Source of the DNA: RGIG8767 sp045531685
GTDB taxonomy: Bacteria > Bacillota > Clostridia > Lachnospirales > Lachnospiraceae
Direction of reading: 5' to 3'
Assembly (NCBI GenBank): GCA_045531685.1
Contig: JAZSEL010000119.1
Span: forward strand, 1 to 64,000
DNA length: 64,000 nucleotides
Numbering within the stretch: the first letter of the stretch is position 1; every line of letters starts with the position of its first letter. Positions 53,004-61,922 of the stretch are shown here, one piece after another. A program made the position numbers and the translations under genes. The notes beneath the pieces were generated by a model. It did not search any database. It saw nothing but the letters and a program-made list of their open reading frames with translations, and was not told where the DNA came from.

Positions 53004-53079
53004 AGTATAAGAAGTGAGGGACAGAAAATTTGTCAAAAGAGCAGATAAGAAATGTCATTTACATTTTGTTTTTTCGACA
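53004..53079 (-). promoter_or_regulatory. spoIIG-type promoter with Spo0A boxes
   Basis: On the minus strand TTGACA (53031-53036) and TATACT (53004-53009) are separated by 21 bp, an over-long spacing like that of the Bacillus spoIIG promoter. A 0A box TGTCAAA on the plus strand (53031-53037) overlaps the -35, and a perfect 0A box TGTCGAA lies upstream on the minus strand (53073-53079). This fits activation by phosphorylated Spo0A of sigma-A polymerase. Confidence 0.7.
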
Positions 53080-53115
53080 CTTTTTCACGAAAGAATTATA
53101 TCTCCTTAGAAACAT

Positions 53116-53175
53116 AAAAAAGAGTGCCCTATCCGGCGGTCCAAACAAAAGGCTCCGCTAAAAGGCACTCTTTTT
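53116..53175 (-). terminator. Terminator of ftsZ
   Basis: The arms AAAAAGAGTGCC (53117-53128) and GGCACTCTTTTT (53164-53175) enclose a 35-nt loop, 9 bp after the ftsZ stop, with T-runs on both strands. Confidence 0.8.
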
Positions 53176-53183
53176 ATTCGTTT

Positions 53184-54341
53184 TTATTTTTTCTGAAGGA
53201 ATTCCGGAATCTTTAACTGATTCTCTTCTACCTTACTTTTAATGTCTGTCGGACGCTGAATGCTTGTCGGACGAACGGTCTCTCTGGTAAGTCCCGGCTG
53301 TACAACCGGCTTAGTAGGAGCAACCCTTGTAACTCCAATCGGAGCCTTTGCAAATCCACCCAACGCTCCCGGTCTTGCTGTTGCATTTGCTGCATCTTCC
53401 AAACCGGTAGCAATAACAGTAATCTTACAACAGTCAGGCTGTGAATCGTCATACATAGCACCAAAGATAATATTGATGTCCTCTCCTGCAATCTGCTGAA
53501 CGTAGTTAGCAGCATCATCTGCATCGTACATGGAAATATCACCGGATACGTTGATGATAACATCGGTAGCACCCTTGATGGTAGTCTCTAATAACGGAGA
53601 TTCCACTGCCATCTTAATTGCTTCCATAGCCTTATCGTCACCCTTACCAAAACCAATACCGATATGAGCAACACCCTTACCGCGCATAACTGTCTGAACG
53701 TCTGCGAAGTCAAGATTGATAACAGCAGGTACATTAATTAAATCTGTGATTCCCTGAACTGCCTGCTGAAGAACTTCATCTGCCTTCTTAAGAGCTTCCG
53801 GCATAGTCGTTCTGCGGTCTACTATTTCTAATAATTTATCATTTGGAATCACAATTAAAGTATCCACATTGCCTTTTAATTTTTCAATTCCGGCAATGGC
53901 ATTGGTCATTCTTGCTCTTGCCTCAAAACGGAAAGGCTTTGTAACAACACCAACTGTAAGGATACCCATATCCTTAGCAATCTTAGCAACTACAGGAGCA
54001 GCACCCGTTCCTGTACCGCCACCCATTCCGCAGGTTACGAACACCATATTGTAATTCTGAAGAGCATTTACTAATTCATCGTAACTCTCTTCTGCTGCCT
54101 TCTCACCAATCTCAGGCTTTGCACCTGCTCCGAGTCCTTTTGTAAGCTTCTCACCAATCTGTAACAGCTTTGGTGCTTTACATAAAGAAAGAGCCTGCTT
54201 ATCTGTATTGACTCCAATAAAATCTACTCCACTAATACTCTCGTCGATCATTCTATTAACAGCATTATTACCGGCACCGCCTACACCTACAACCAATATC
54301 TTTGCACCGGATTCTGCATCGCTTGTCCTAATTTCTAACAA
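53184..54341 (-). CDS. ftsZ: Cell division protein FtsZ
   Basis: Tubulin-like GTPase that forms the division ring. It has the GTP-binding start KILVVGVGGAGNNAVNRM, the tubulin signature GGGTGTGAAPVVA, the T7 loop with NLDFADV, and a C-terminal linker ending in a FtsZ-tail-like KIPEFLQKK. I set the start at TTG 54341: AAGGAGG lies 7-8 nt before it, while the ATG six codons upstream (54359) has no room for its own Shine-Dalgarno sequence and would encode that site as protein. The resulting N-terminus, MLEIRTSDAE, resembles FtsZ starts. No ftsA gene precedes it. Confidence 0.95.
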   Translation of the reverse strand: MLEIRTSDAESGAKILVVGVGGAGNNAVNRMIDESISGVDFIGVNTDKQALSLCKAPKLLQIGEKLTKGLGAGAKPEIGEKAAEESYDELVNALQNYNMVFVTCGMGGGTGTGAAPVVAKIAKDMGILTVGVVTKPFRFEARARMTNAIAGIEKLKGNVDTLIVIPNDKLLEIVDRRTTMPEALKKADEVLQQAVQGITDLINVPAVINLDFADVQTVMRGKGVAHIGIGFGKGDDKAMEAIKMAVESPLLETTIKGATDVIINVSGDISMYDADDAANYVQQIAGEDINIIFGAMYDDSQPDCCKITVIATGLEDAANATARPGALGGFAKAPIGVTRVAPTKPVVQPGLTRETVRPTSIQRPTDIKSKVEENQLKIPEFLQKK

Positions 54342-54465
54342 AGGTCTTTCCTCCTTCATTCCTTCTTAAATTCCTACACTTTATCATATAATCAATTTGC
54401 TTTTTTAGCAATCTTTTTTTCAAAGAATCTCAAGGTTTTTTCAAATTCTCTCCCCGACCAAACCA

Positions 54466-55278
54466 TTACTCTTCCAATTCAAATGTAACATTGGAAGAAT
54501 CGGAAGAATAATTCTCCATCCGCAGAGTACCCTTTTTCTCTTCTATGCTCGGTAATATCATCTTCAACTTCATAATCTTCTCATCAATATATTCCGTGCT
54601 GCCCAACTTTATCTTTGCCTGTCCAAAGTATAAGGTAATCTGATAATCCTTATCAAAAAATATCTGTTCTGCACTGATGCCATACTTTTCAAGAAGCTGG
54701 GAAATATCCAGAATATGATTAAAAATGGTATCGTCATCCACCGGAAGCTTTTCCAGCAATACAATATGGTCAAATTGAAGTCCTTTAATCTGTGGTACGC
54801 CCATCGTCTTTACGGTAGAAGACTCCACTACGGTTCCGTCCTTATCAAAGTAAAAATACTGTCCCATGTATTCCACAAAACCGGCCATAGTTTTTTCATA
54901 CACCGTTATCTTTACCGAATCAGCAGAAACAATCGTAACATCCATGGTTTCCACAAAAGGAACATCCTTTATCTGTTTATCATGATATTTCATGCTCAGA
55001 TAAATAGAATTATGCCCCAGTCTGTCTCCCATTACCATTTCCTGGATTTCTTCGTCGGTGTAATGGACATTTCCTTCCACCACTACTGTCTTAACCGTAA
55101 AATAGTCACTGACAAGAAACCCTATTCCGAGCAATGCTGCCAAAATAAATACAGCAATGCCCAGCCTTTTCAAATAGTATCTATTGCGTTCCAAGAACGA
55201 TTCTGCAAAAGGTATTCTCTCTCTTCCAAAATCAATATTCTTTTTTTTCTTTCTCTTGTTTTTTATCTTCTTACTCAA
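54466..55278 (-). CDS. divIB: Cell division protein DivIB/FtsQ
   Basis: Bitopic division protein that works with FtsL and DivIC. The 270-residue protein has a very basic cytoplasmic tail (MSKKIKNKRKKKKNIDFGRE), one membrane segment (LGIAVFILAALLGIGFLV, about 39-56), a POTRA domain (FTVKTVVVEGNVHYTDEEIQ) and the FtsQ-type domain with VYEK and YFDKDG. Length is normal. It lies 8 bp after murA and 124 bp before ftsZ. Confidence 0.93.
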   Translation of the reverse strand: MSKKIKNKRKKKKNIDFGRERIPFAESFLERNRYYLKRLGIAVFILAALLGIGFLVSDYFTVKTVVVEGNVHYTDEEIQEMVMGDRLGHNSIYLSMKYHDKQIKDVPFVETMDVTIVSADSVKITVYEKTMAGFVEYMGQYFYFDKDGTVVESSTVKTMGVPQIKGLQFDHIVLLEKLPVDDDTIFNHILDISQLLEKYGISAEQIFFDKDYQITLYFGQAKIKLGSTEYIDEKIMKLKMILPSIEEKKGTLRMENYSSDSSNVTFELEE

Positions 55279-55286
55279 ATTCTCTC

Positions 55287-56561
55287 CTAACCAATACCCT
55301 CTGCGAATGCTCCCAACAATCCAAAATCCCGGCAGATATTCTCATATCCCCGTTCTATGTAACAGCAGTTGTTGACAAAGGTATCACCGTCCGCCATGAG
55401 ACCGGCAATAACCAGAGCCGCTCCGCCTCTTAAGTCTTCTGCCCTTACCTGTTTTCCTATCAGTTTCTCTGTTCCATATATCTCTGCACGGTTGTGACCA
55501 ATGGTAATTGCCGCACCCATCCGTACCAATTCCGTTGCCATATGGAACCGGTCCGAAAAGATTTTTTCTTCCAATACACTCTCCCCATCACTCACAGACA
55601 GTACCGTTAACAGTACCGACTGCAAATCCGTCGGGAATCCCGGATAAACCGATGTCTCCGTATAGGAAAGAGCCTTGGGTCTTCCTGTCTGTATCACAGC
55701 GACCCCTTCCTCCCTATAGTGCAGTTCACACCCCAATTGTCTTGCCGTATGAAGTACAGCACCCATTTCCCAAACCGGGGCATTTCTAATCCATACTTCT
55801 CCGCCAATTCCTGCCGTAGCCAAAAGATAAGTTCCTGCCACAATTCTGTCTGCTTCTATAACAAATGTGAGGGGATGCAGCCGTTCTACTCCATCAATAA
55901 CCAGACAGCTTTCTCCCACTCCGTGAATACACGCTCCCGCTGTAATTAAAAACCGGCAGAGCTGCTGTATCTCCGGTTCTCTGGCGCAATTCTCAATGAC
56001 CGTCCTCCCTTTTGCAAGGACTGCCGCCATTATCACATTTTCTGTGGCACCCACACTCGGGAAACGCAAAACCACATGGTTGCCCACCAATTGGGACACA
56101 CAGCCTTTTATTCCATCCCTTTCTGAGTAAAAAGAGGCTCCCAGTTTTTCCAATGCCTGAAGATGAATATCAATGGGCCGTTCTCCTATGACACAACCTC
56201 CCGGATAGCCCATGACTGCCTCTTTGCAAACTGCCAGCAACGGACCCAGAAGCATCACGGACGAACGCATACTGCTTACCGGTTCTTGAGGGAGTCTGCT
56301 CTCACAAAGCGCAGTCGTGTCAATGCACAGTCCGCTCTCATTCCAATCAACCTTTCCTCCCATGCTCTTTAGCAATTGAAGCATACAGTCCACATCGGAA
56401 ATCTTCGGACAATTTTTTAATATCGTTACTCCATTTATTAATATGGTTGCCGCCAATATGGGTAATACTGCATTTTTTGAACCTTGAACCGTAATCTCTC
56501 CTCTAAGTGCGTCACATCTCTTTACATGAATAGCCTTCACAATTCGCCTTCCCAAAACCAT
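55287..56561 (-). CDS. murA: UDP-N-acetylglucosamine 1-carboxyvinyltransferase
   Basis: First committed step of peptidoglycan synthesis: transfers enolpyruvyl from PEP to UDP-GlcNAc; target of fosfomycin. The protein has the start VQGSKNAVLPILAATIL, the active-site loop PGGCVIGERPIDIHLQALEK with the Cys that fosfomycin alkylates, and a late RAEDLRGGAALVIAG. Two starts are possible: ATG 56561 (AAGGA upstream) or GTG 56540 (GAAGG 6 nt upstream), the latter aligning better with MKAIHVKRCD starts of the family. It occupies the place where murG or murB often stands in this cluster. Confidence 0.95.
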   Translation of the reverse strand: MVLGRRIVKAIHVKRCDALRGEITVQGSKNAVLPILAATILINGVTILKNCPKISDVDCMLQLLKSMGGKVDWNESGLCIDTTALCESRLPQEPVSSMRSSVMLLGPLLAVCKEAVMGYPGGCVIGERPIDIHLQALEKLGASFYSERDGIKGCVSQLVGNHVVLRFPSVGATENVIMAAVLAKGRTVIENCAREPEIQQLCRFLITAGACIHGVGESCLVIDGVERLHPLTFVIEADRIVAGTYLLATAGIGGEVWIRNAPVWEMGAVLHTARQLGCELHYREEGVAVIQTGRPKALSYTETSVYPGFPTDLQSVLLTVLSVSDGESVLEEKIFSDRFHMATELVRMGAAITIGHNRAEIYGTEKLIGKQVRAEDLRGGAALVIAGLMADGDTFVNNCCYIERGYENICRDFGLLGAFAEGIG

Positions 56562-56614
56562 ACTTCTTATCCTTAGTATATTCCGGAAAACCGAATGGGT
56601 ATCTTGTACCTGCC

Positions 56615-57769
56615 CTATTCGCTAAGACGGATTCCTCTTGCCACGCTAAGCACCAATCCAATCTCAATCAGCAAAAACATAAGTGACGAACCACCGTAAC
56701 TGATAAACGGCAGGGAAATTCCCGTATTAGGAATGGTATTGGTAACAACGGCTATATTCAAAATAACCTGAATCGCAATATGTCCGAGTACACCTACTAC
56801 CAGCAATGCTCCGAATAAATCCGATGCATTATTGGCAATAATCATGAATCTCCAAATCAACAATAAAAACATAAGTATAATGGCAATTCCGCCAAAAAGT
56901 CCTAATTCCTCACAGATAATTGAGAAAATCATATCGTTCTGTGTTTCCGGCAAAAAGCCCAGCTTCTGCATACTCTGTCCTAAGCCCTTACCAAAAATAC
57001 CACCGGAACCAATGGCGTATAATGCCTGTAACGTCTGGAAGCCCTTTCCCGATGCGTAGGCTTCCGGGTCAAGCCATGCTAAAATTCTGGCACCCCGGAC
57101 ACCAAGCTGTGAAGCATCCAATTGGGACAGTCCAAAAACTCCTGCTGCTATCGCCGCAACACCAACTAATCCTATTATTACAAACGGCTTGTAATCCGGA
57201 CTGGCTACAAAAAGCATAAGAAATGCAATTCCAAAAATGATAATGGCAGAACTCATATTTTCCGTAATAAACCAAACCAGGGCACATACCGGAAGGGGAA
57301 TTCCCAACACTAAGAAAAATCCCTTTCTGGAACGGATTCCTTTTCCCAGTTTGCAAATAAAACTAGCCAAAAATAAAATCATAGCCAATTTGGCAATTTC
57401 TGCCGGCTGGATGGAAATTCCCAAACGCAGCCAACGTCTTGCACCGTTTGCCTCATATCCAAGAGGCGTCAGTACCAGCAAAATCAAGACAACGGAAACC
57501 ACATAACCAAGCACTGCAAACTGCTCCCAGAAATGATAAGGAATCCAGGATACCACCACCATTGCGGCGAGCCCTAAAATTGCTGACACAGCCTGCTTTT
57601 TTAAATAGTATGCCGCATCGTAATTCAGCTTTTCAGAAATCGATGCTTCGTAGGAACTGGCAGAATATACCATAATCAGTCCTAAGCCTATTAAAAACAG
57701 CACAATGAATACAAGACTATAGTCAAAATAATATTCGGATGACTTTCTTATTCCTCTCCGTTTATTCAT
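56615..57769 (-). CDS. ftsW: SEDS-family glycosyltransferase FtsW/SpoVE
   Basis: A peptidoglycan polymerase for division or the spore cortex that works with a class B PBP. The 384-residue protein has about ten membrane segments and the SEDS signatures SLVFIVLFLIGLGLIMVYSA at the start, GANGARRWLRLG, IQPAEIAKL, and the end ISYGGSSLMFLLIEIGLVLS. Whether it is the vegetative FtsW or the sporulation SpoVE cannot be decided; its partner PBP gene, two genes upstream, is broken. It lies 12 bp after murD. Confidence 0.93.
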   Translation of the reverse strand: MNKRRGIRKSSEYYFDYSLVFIVLFLIGLGLIMVYSASSYEASISEKLNYDAAYYLKKQAVSAILGLAAMVVVSWIPYHFWEQFAVLGYVVSVVLILLVLTPLGYEANGARRWLRLGISIQPAEIAKLAMILFLASFICKLGKGIRSRKGFFLVLGIPLPVCALVWFITENMSSAIIIFGIAFLMLFVASPDYKPFVIIGLVGVAAIAAGVFGLSQLDASQLGVRGARILAWLDPEAYASGKGFQTLQALYAIGSGGIFGKGLGQSMQKLGFLPETQNDMIFSIICEELGLFGGIAIILMFLLLIWRFMIIANNASDLFGALLVVGVLGHIAIQVILNIAVVTNTIPNTGISLPFISYGGSSLMFLLIEIGLVLSVARGIRLSE

Positions 57770-57781
57770 AAATCAACCTTT

Positions 57782-59158
57782 CTATTCCTCTTTTATCCCA
57801 TGCACGATTTCTTTGAACCGTTGTCCTCTGACCTCATAATTAGGAAACATTCCCCAGCTTGCACAAGCCGGCGAAAGAAGTACCGCATCTCCCGGTGCAC
57901 TTTCCTTTATGCAAATATCCATTGCCTCTTCAAAGGTATCTGCCATGGCAATATCCGTAAAACCATGCTTATTTGCGCATTCTGCTATCTTTTCCCTTGT
58001 CTGGCCAATCAAAACCAAAAGCTTTACTTTGCCGTCAAAACTCTCAATCCATTCGTCGTATGTACTATCCTTATCGTATCCGCCACCCAATAAAACGGTA
58101 GGACGGTTCATTGCCTTAATTCCTTTAATTGCCGCATCCGGATTCGTACCCTTGGAATCATTATAATAATCCACGCCGTTCTTTGTTGCCACGTATTCAA
58201 TTCTATGCTCTACCGCCTTGAATTTTTTTACTGCACCTAAAATGACATCCATCGGCACCCCATATGCGTTACACATAGCAACAGCTGCCATAATATTCTC
58301 CGCGTTATGGTCTCCTAACAGATTGGTATCCTGCATTCTGAGCAGTTGCTTTTCCTCTCCGTCATGGGCATGGTAAATGCCATCCTCTTCTAAATAAAAT
58401 CCCTCTTCCAATTTGTGCTTTGAAGAAAACCAAACAACATTTGCGCGGCAACGCGTTCCAAAGTCCCTTGTATATTCATCTTCATAATTTAAAATACAGT
58501 AATCATCCGCAGTCTGATTTTTAGAAACAGACTCCTTGGCTGCCACATAATTTTCCATGGTATGATGGCGGGTTAAATGATCCGGTGTAATATTTAAAAT
58601 TGCTGTCACATGAGGATGGAAATCATAAACGGTTTCTAATTGGAAACTGCTGATTTCCGCAACCGTAACCGATTCGTCCACGGTATGTAAAGCCTCTTTT
58701 GTGTAGGCATTACCAATATTCCCTACTACAAAAACGCTGTCATAGTGCGCCTGCATAATCTCTCCCACAAGGGCAGTTGTAGTCGTCTTCCCGTTAGTTC
58801 CCGTAATGGCAACCAGTCCTCCTTTGGCAAACTGATATGCCAATTCAATTTCACCCCAGATTGGAAGTCCTTCCTTCTTAAATCCTTCCACAAAATCTGC
58901 ATCCACAGGAATTCCCGGACTCAATACTACCAATTCCAATTGGCTGAAAATTTCTTCCGGTACCCTTCCTATTGCAATTAACACTTCACACTCCTCTGTA
59001 AAATGTGAGCGTACCTCTTCCTCTTTCAGATTCTCATTTGTATCAAACAATACCGGCTTTGCGCCAACTTTATGTAAGAGCTGTGCCGCTGCGATTCCGC
59101 TGACTCCGCAGCCTGCCACTAATATGTATTTTCCCTGTAAATCCATTGTATCATTCAT
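57782..59158 (-). CDS. murD: UDP-N-acetylmuramoylalanine-D-glutamate ligase
   Basis: Adds D-glutamate to UDP-MurNAc-L-Ala with ATP. The 458-residue protein has the N-terminal Rossmann-like VAGCGVSGIAAAQLLHKVG, the ATP loop ITGTNGKTTTTALVGEI, HHTMENYVAAK, HRIEYV ... GVDYYNDSKGTNPDA and LSPACASWG. Length is normal. It follows the broken PBP gene by 45 bp. mraY, which often lies between them in related clusters, is not present here. Confidence 0.96.
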   Translation of the reverse strand: MNDTMDLQGKYILVAGCGVSGIAAAQLLHKVGAKPVLFDTNENLKEEEVRSHFTEECEVLIAIGRVPEEIFSQLELVVLSPGIPVDADFVEGFKKEGLPIWGEIELAYQFAKGGLVAITGTNGKTTTTALVGEIMQAHYDSVFVVGNIGNAYTKEALHTVDESVTVAEISSFQLETVYDFHPHVTAILNITPDHLTRHHTMENYVAAKESVSKNQTADDYCILNYEDEYTRDFGTRCRANVVWFSSKHKLEEGFYLEEDGIYHAHDGEEKQLLRMQDTNLLGDHNAENIMAAVAMCNAYGVPMDVILGAVKKFKAVEHRIEYVATKNGVDYYNDSKGTNPDAAIKGIKAMNRPTVLLGGGYDKDSTYDEWIESFDGKVKLLVLIGQTREKIAECANKHGFTDIAMADTFEEAMDICIKESAPGDAVLLSPACASWGMFPNYEVRGQRFKEIVHGIKEE

Positions 59159-59203
59159 TCCTTTCTCTTGGGATTCCTATACCTGCGCATACTCCACCCA
59201 TTC

Positions 59204-59893
59204 TTAAGAATTATAATCCATTTCTTCTAAATAGGGAAGAATGTTTTCAAATAACTGCCGAATAATCGGTGCCGCTACAGCACCTCCGTAATAATTTCCT
59301 TTCGGATGATTTACAATTGCTACCGCTACTACCTGTGGATTGTCTGCCGGTGCAAAGCCCAGAAAAGATGCAATATACTTTCCCTGTCCTCTCGGCAAAG
59401 TCTCACTGGTGGCCGTTTTTCCGCCCACACGGAAGCCTTCCACTGCCCCGTTCTTTCCGGTTCCGTCCGCTACCACTTCTTCCAGAATTTCCCGCAGAGT
59501 CTCACTGGTCTCTTCTGATATAACCTGCGTATCGTTGTCATAGGTAAAAACACGTTTGGTATTACCCTCATCATCCACCGTCTTGACTGCCAAATGCGGG
59601 GTTACCTTTCTGCCCCCATTGATTAATGCAGAAACACTGGTTGCAAGCTGGACGGGCGTAATCTGGAAGGACTGCCCAAAGGACATGGTAGCCAATTCCA
59701 CAAGTCCGATATTTTCTTTTTGATGCATAATAGTGCCGGCCTCTCCCGGCAAATCAATTCCCGTTGTCTGCAAAAGACCGAACTTATCAAAGTACTCATA
59801 AAACCTGTCAGCACCAAGGCGCAATCCGGTTGTCACAAAAACAGGGTTACAGGAATGGGCAATTTGTTGCCCCCTGCACAACTCTGAAAACAA
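59204..59893 (-). pseudogene. 3' part of a class B penicillin-binding protein gene (FtsI/SpoVD), split next to a serine recombinase
   Basis: The frame encodes about 225 residues of a PBP transpeptidase domain: the SxN motif in HSCNPVF, GIDLPGEAG, LATMSFGQSFQITPVQLA and the KTG-type motif as GGKTATSE, ending without a PASTA domain. The dimerisation region and the SxxK catalytic serine (normally ~60 residues before SxN) are missing. Homology begins around position 59880; before it the frame is junk up to a stop, with no credible start. Thus it cannot work alone. The reading frame is otherwise intact, which argues against long decay. It heads the murD-ftsW-murA-divIB-ftsZ run. Confidence 0.88.
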
Positions 59894-59924
59894 AAATAAT
59901 AGGATTCCATATACAGAACCCTAT

Positions 59925-61694
59925 TTATTCTGCCATCCTATTCTCTGTTACAAACCATTTCCCCCTGTGATTTCCATATCTCTCATACCGTAACTTCCCT
60001 GCTTCTTTCAGCCTTTTGACAGATGTATTCACATAGGACTCTGACTTATCCGTTATTCCGTATATATCCTTAAGCGCTCCCTCCGGATGCTTTTGAAAAT
60101 ACGTTAGAATCCGTTCATTCATTTCTTCCCGTTCTCTTTCCACCTTACCTTTATGCTCATACCTAAGTATTCTCTTTGTGGAATCATCAAATTCTATTTC
60201 TAATACCGCGTTCGGAAATACCACTATTTTCGTAATCCGTGTAACCACCACCTGCGTCCATGCTCTTTGAATAATCGTTTCCTTCAATACTTTTCTGATT
60301 TTATCCAGACGCTCCTCATGGTCATTATATTCCGTCATTTTCATTTTTATGCTTGAAATATGTCCTTGCACGGATTCTGCACGCTCTGTTATTTCGTCAT
60401 TATATTTTATAAAATCACTATCCTTAATAATCTCGTCCATTAATTTCTCAAAAAGTAATTTCTTCTTTTTTTCCAGTTTCTCCAGTTCTCTTGTATATTT
60501 TTCTAATTCCTTTTCCTTATTGCTATTTCTAAATACCTGCTGTAAAAAGCAAACTGTTTCCTCAATAATGCCATCCTCATCCAAAAGAGGTTTCCCGTAC
60601 CCTCCTCGGCACATCTCTCCCAGCTGCCCCAATACACTTCTTTCTACTAAGTGAATATTATTACAGCCGCAATTGTTCTCATCTGTTTTTTTACCGTACT
60701 TCAGTGCCGTGGAACATTTCCAAATACCCGTACTGTTTTTCCCATGCCCACATTTAGAGCGGTAAAATACTGCCCCGCACTCACTGCACAAAAGCTTACC
60801 CGACAGTTCATGCAGACCAATCCCCGGCATATGCCCGGTATCATCCCCAAACCGCTTCTCTACCGCCCTGCCCTTAAGTACTTTCATAACTTCATCATGA
60901 TATTCTTTACTGACAATGGGGGGCAACGCATTCTCAACATATATCCACCCGCTTTCCGGAACCTGAATATATTTCTTAGTATCAAAATCATACTCCCTCG
61001 TGTGCAGCACTACGGTTCCGTATGCCCTTTTGGAAAATAACATATTCCTCCACTGGGTCTCCGAAATCCGCTTTCCCGTTTTTCCCCGCACCCCATTTTT
61101 ATACATCTCATTTGCCAGCCGGTAAAATCCCATGCCTCCCTTTATCAGTTCAAAAGCCAACCGGTAGCTCTCTGCTTCTTCTTCATTTATCTCAAAAATA
61201 TTGTTATCTGTTTTGTTCCATCCAAACATAGGTCTGGTAATATTTATCCCGGACTTCCTAATCTGTCTCCTCCTGTGGGCATTCTTGATTTTTTTGGAAA
61301 GCTCTCTGCTGAAATCCTCCGCCAATATCGCTTTAATACCGTTAATCAAACTGTCATCGGTTGAATAAAACTTATTATCAATGTATATGTACAATTGTTT
61401 CCCATACTTGGTAAGCTTTGAAACAAAAAAATACCAATCCATAGCGGAACGCATAAGTCTGTCGATGGATTTAATTACAACGATATCGAACTTATCTCTT
61501 TCCATATCCTCCAGCAACCGTTGATATTCCATCCTTTTTTGGGTCGATGTGCCCGACTCGGATTCTACGTACTGGTCAACCAACTGCCATCCTTTTGCAT
61601 ATACTATCTCTCTACTCTCCGTTACCTGAATCTCCAATGCATTGATTTGTGCCTCTTCCTCCGTAGAACATCTGTTATAAACCACCGCTCTCAT
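59925..61694 (-). CDS. Large serine site-specific recombinase
   Basis: A 589-residue recombinase that cuts and joins DNA through serine. The catalytic domain starts MRAVVYNRCSTEEEAQ (Ser about 10), with SGTSTQKRMEYQRLLEDMER and KSIDRLMRS; then a recombinase domain (about 150-260), a zinc ribbon (CSECG ... C), and a long coiled coil (about 395-465) typical of large serine integrases. The last ~60 residues (ILTYFQKHPEGALKDIYG then ITDKSESYVNTSVKRLKEAG) look like an added winged helix. The ATG at 61694 has GGGGGA 7 nt upstream. Its stop lies about 45 bp from where homology to the broken PBP begins, so it sits at the junction it probably made. Confidence 0.93.
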   Translation of the reverse strand: MRAVVYNRCSTEEEAQINALEIQVTESREIVYAKGWQLVDQYVESESGTSTQKRMEYQRLLEDMERDKFDIVVIKSIDRLMRSAMDWYFFVSKLTKYGKQLYIYIDNKFYSTDDSLINGIKAILAEDFSRELSKKIKNAHRRRQIRKSGINITRPMFGWNKTDNNIFEINEEEAESYRLAFELIKGGMGFYRLANEMYKNGVRGKTGKRISETQWRNMLFSKRAYGTVVLHTREYDFDTKKYIQVPESGWIYVENALPPIVSKEYHDEVMKVLKGRAVEKRFGDDTGHMPGIGLHELSGKLLCSECGAVFYRSKCGHGKNSTGIWKCSTALKYGKKTDENNCGCNNIHLVERSVLGQLGEMCRGGYGKPLLDEDGIIEETVCFLQQVFRNSNKEKELEKYTRELEKLEKKKKLLFEKLMDEIIKDSDFIKYNDEITERAESVQGHISSIKMKMTEYNDHEERLDKIRKVLKETIIQRAWTQVVVTRITKIVVFPNAVLEIEFDDSTKRILRYEHKGKVEREREEMNERILTYFQKHPEGALKDIYGITDKSESYVNTSVKRLKEAGKLRYERYGNHRGKWFVTENRMAE

Positions 61695-61716
61695 TCTCTT
61701 TCCCCCGGATACCAAA

Positions 61717-61750
61717 ATGAGTCCCTAATGCTCTTGCATCAGGAACTCAT
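61717..61750 (-). terminator. Hairpin ahead of the recombinase start
   Basis: A 15-bp imperfect stem (ATGAGTCCCTAATGC / GCATCAGGAACTCAT) with a 4-nt loop, followed by TTTT on the minus strand, 22 bp before the recombinase ATG. It could attenuate recombinase expression. Confidence 0.5.
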
Positions 61751-61751
61751 A

Positions 61752-61883
61752 TCATTGGTTATTTTGGCTGTTATTTACAATCATTTTCATTCGGTTTTTC
61801 TCATCATTACTGATAAAACCTTTTTCATTTAACAACTCGGAGATTGTAATAAGTAACTGCTTTCTTACTCTTTCTGCATCCAT
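61752..61883 (-). CDS. Small ORF preceding the recombinase
   Basis: A 43-residue frame, MDAERVRKQLLITISELLNE followed by KGFISNDEKNRMKMIVNN, predicted as two short helices with the pattern LL.E.G.IS..EK seen in SHOCT-like small proteins encoded next to mobile-element recombinases. No strong Shine-Dalgarno sequence is visible. It lies 57 bp upstream of the recombinase start with a hairpin between. It could be an accessory directionality factor; that is inference from position. Confidence 0.6.
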   Translation of the reverse strand: MDAERVRKQLLITISELLNEKGFISNDEKNRMKMIVNNSQNNQ

Positions 61884-61922
61884 ACTGTCGCATACTTTTC
61901 GCAAGGAACTTATCCCCCATAA

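Noticed and set aside
59870..61918. A simple 2-kb excisable insert bounded by GGGGG whose removal would restore the PBP gene
   Set aside because: The sequence beyond 61918 is not PBP-coding but runs into the small protein gene and glp-type operon, so excision of that interval alone would not rebuild the gene.
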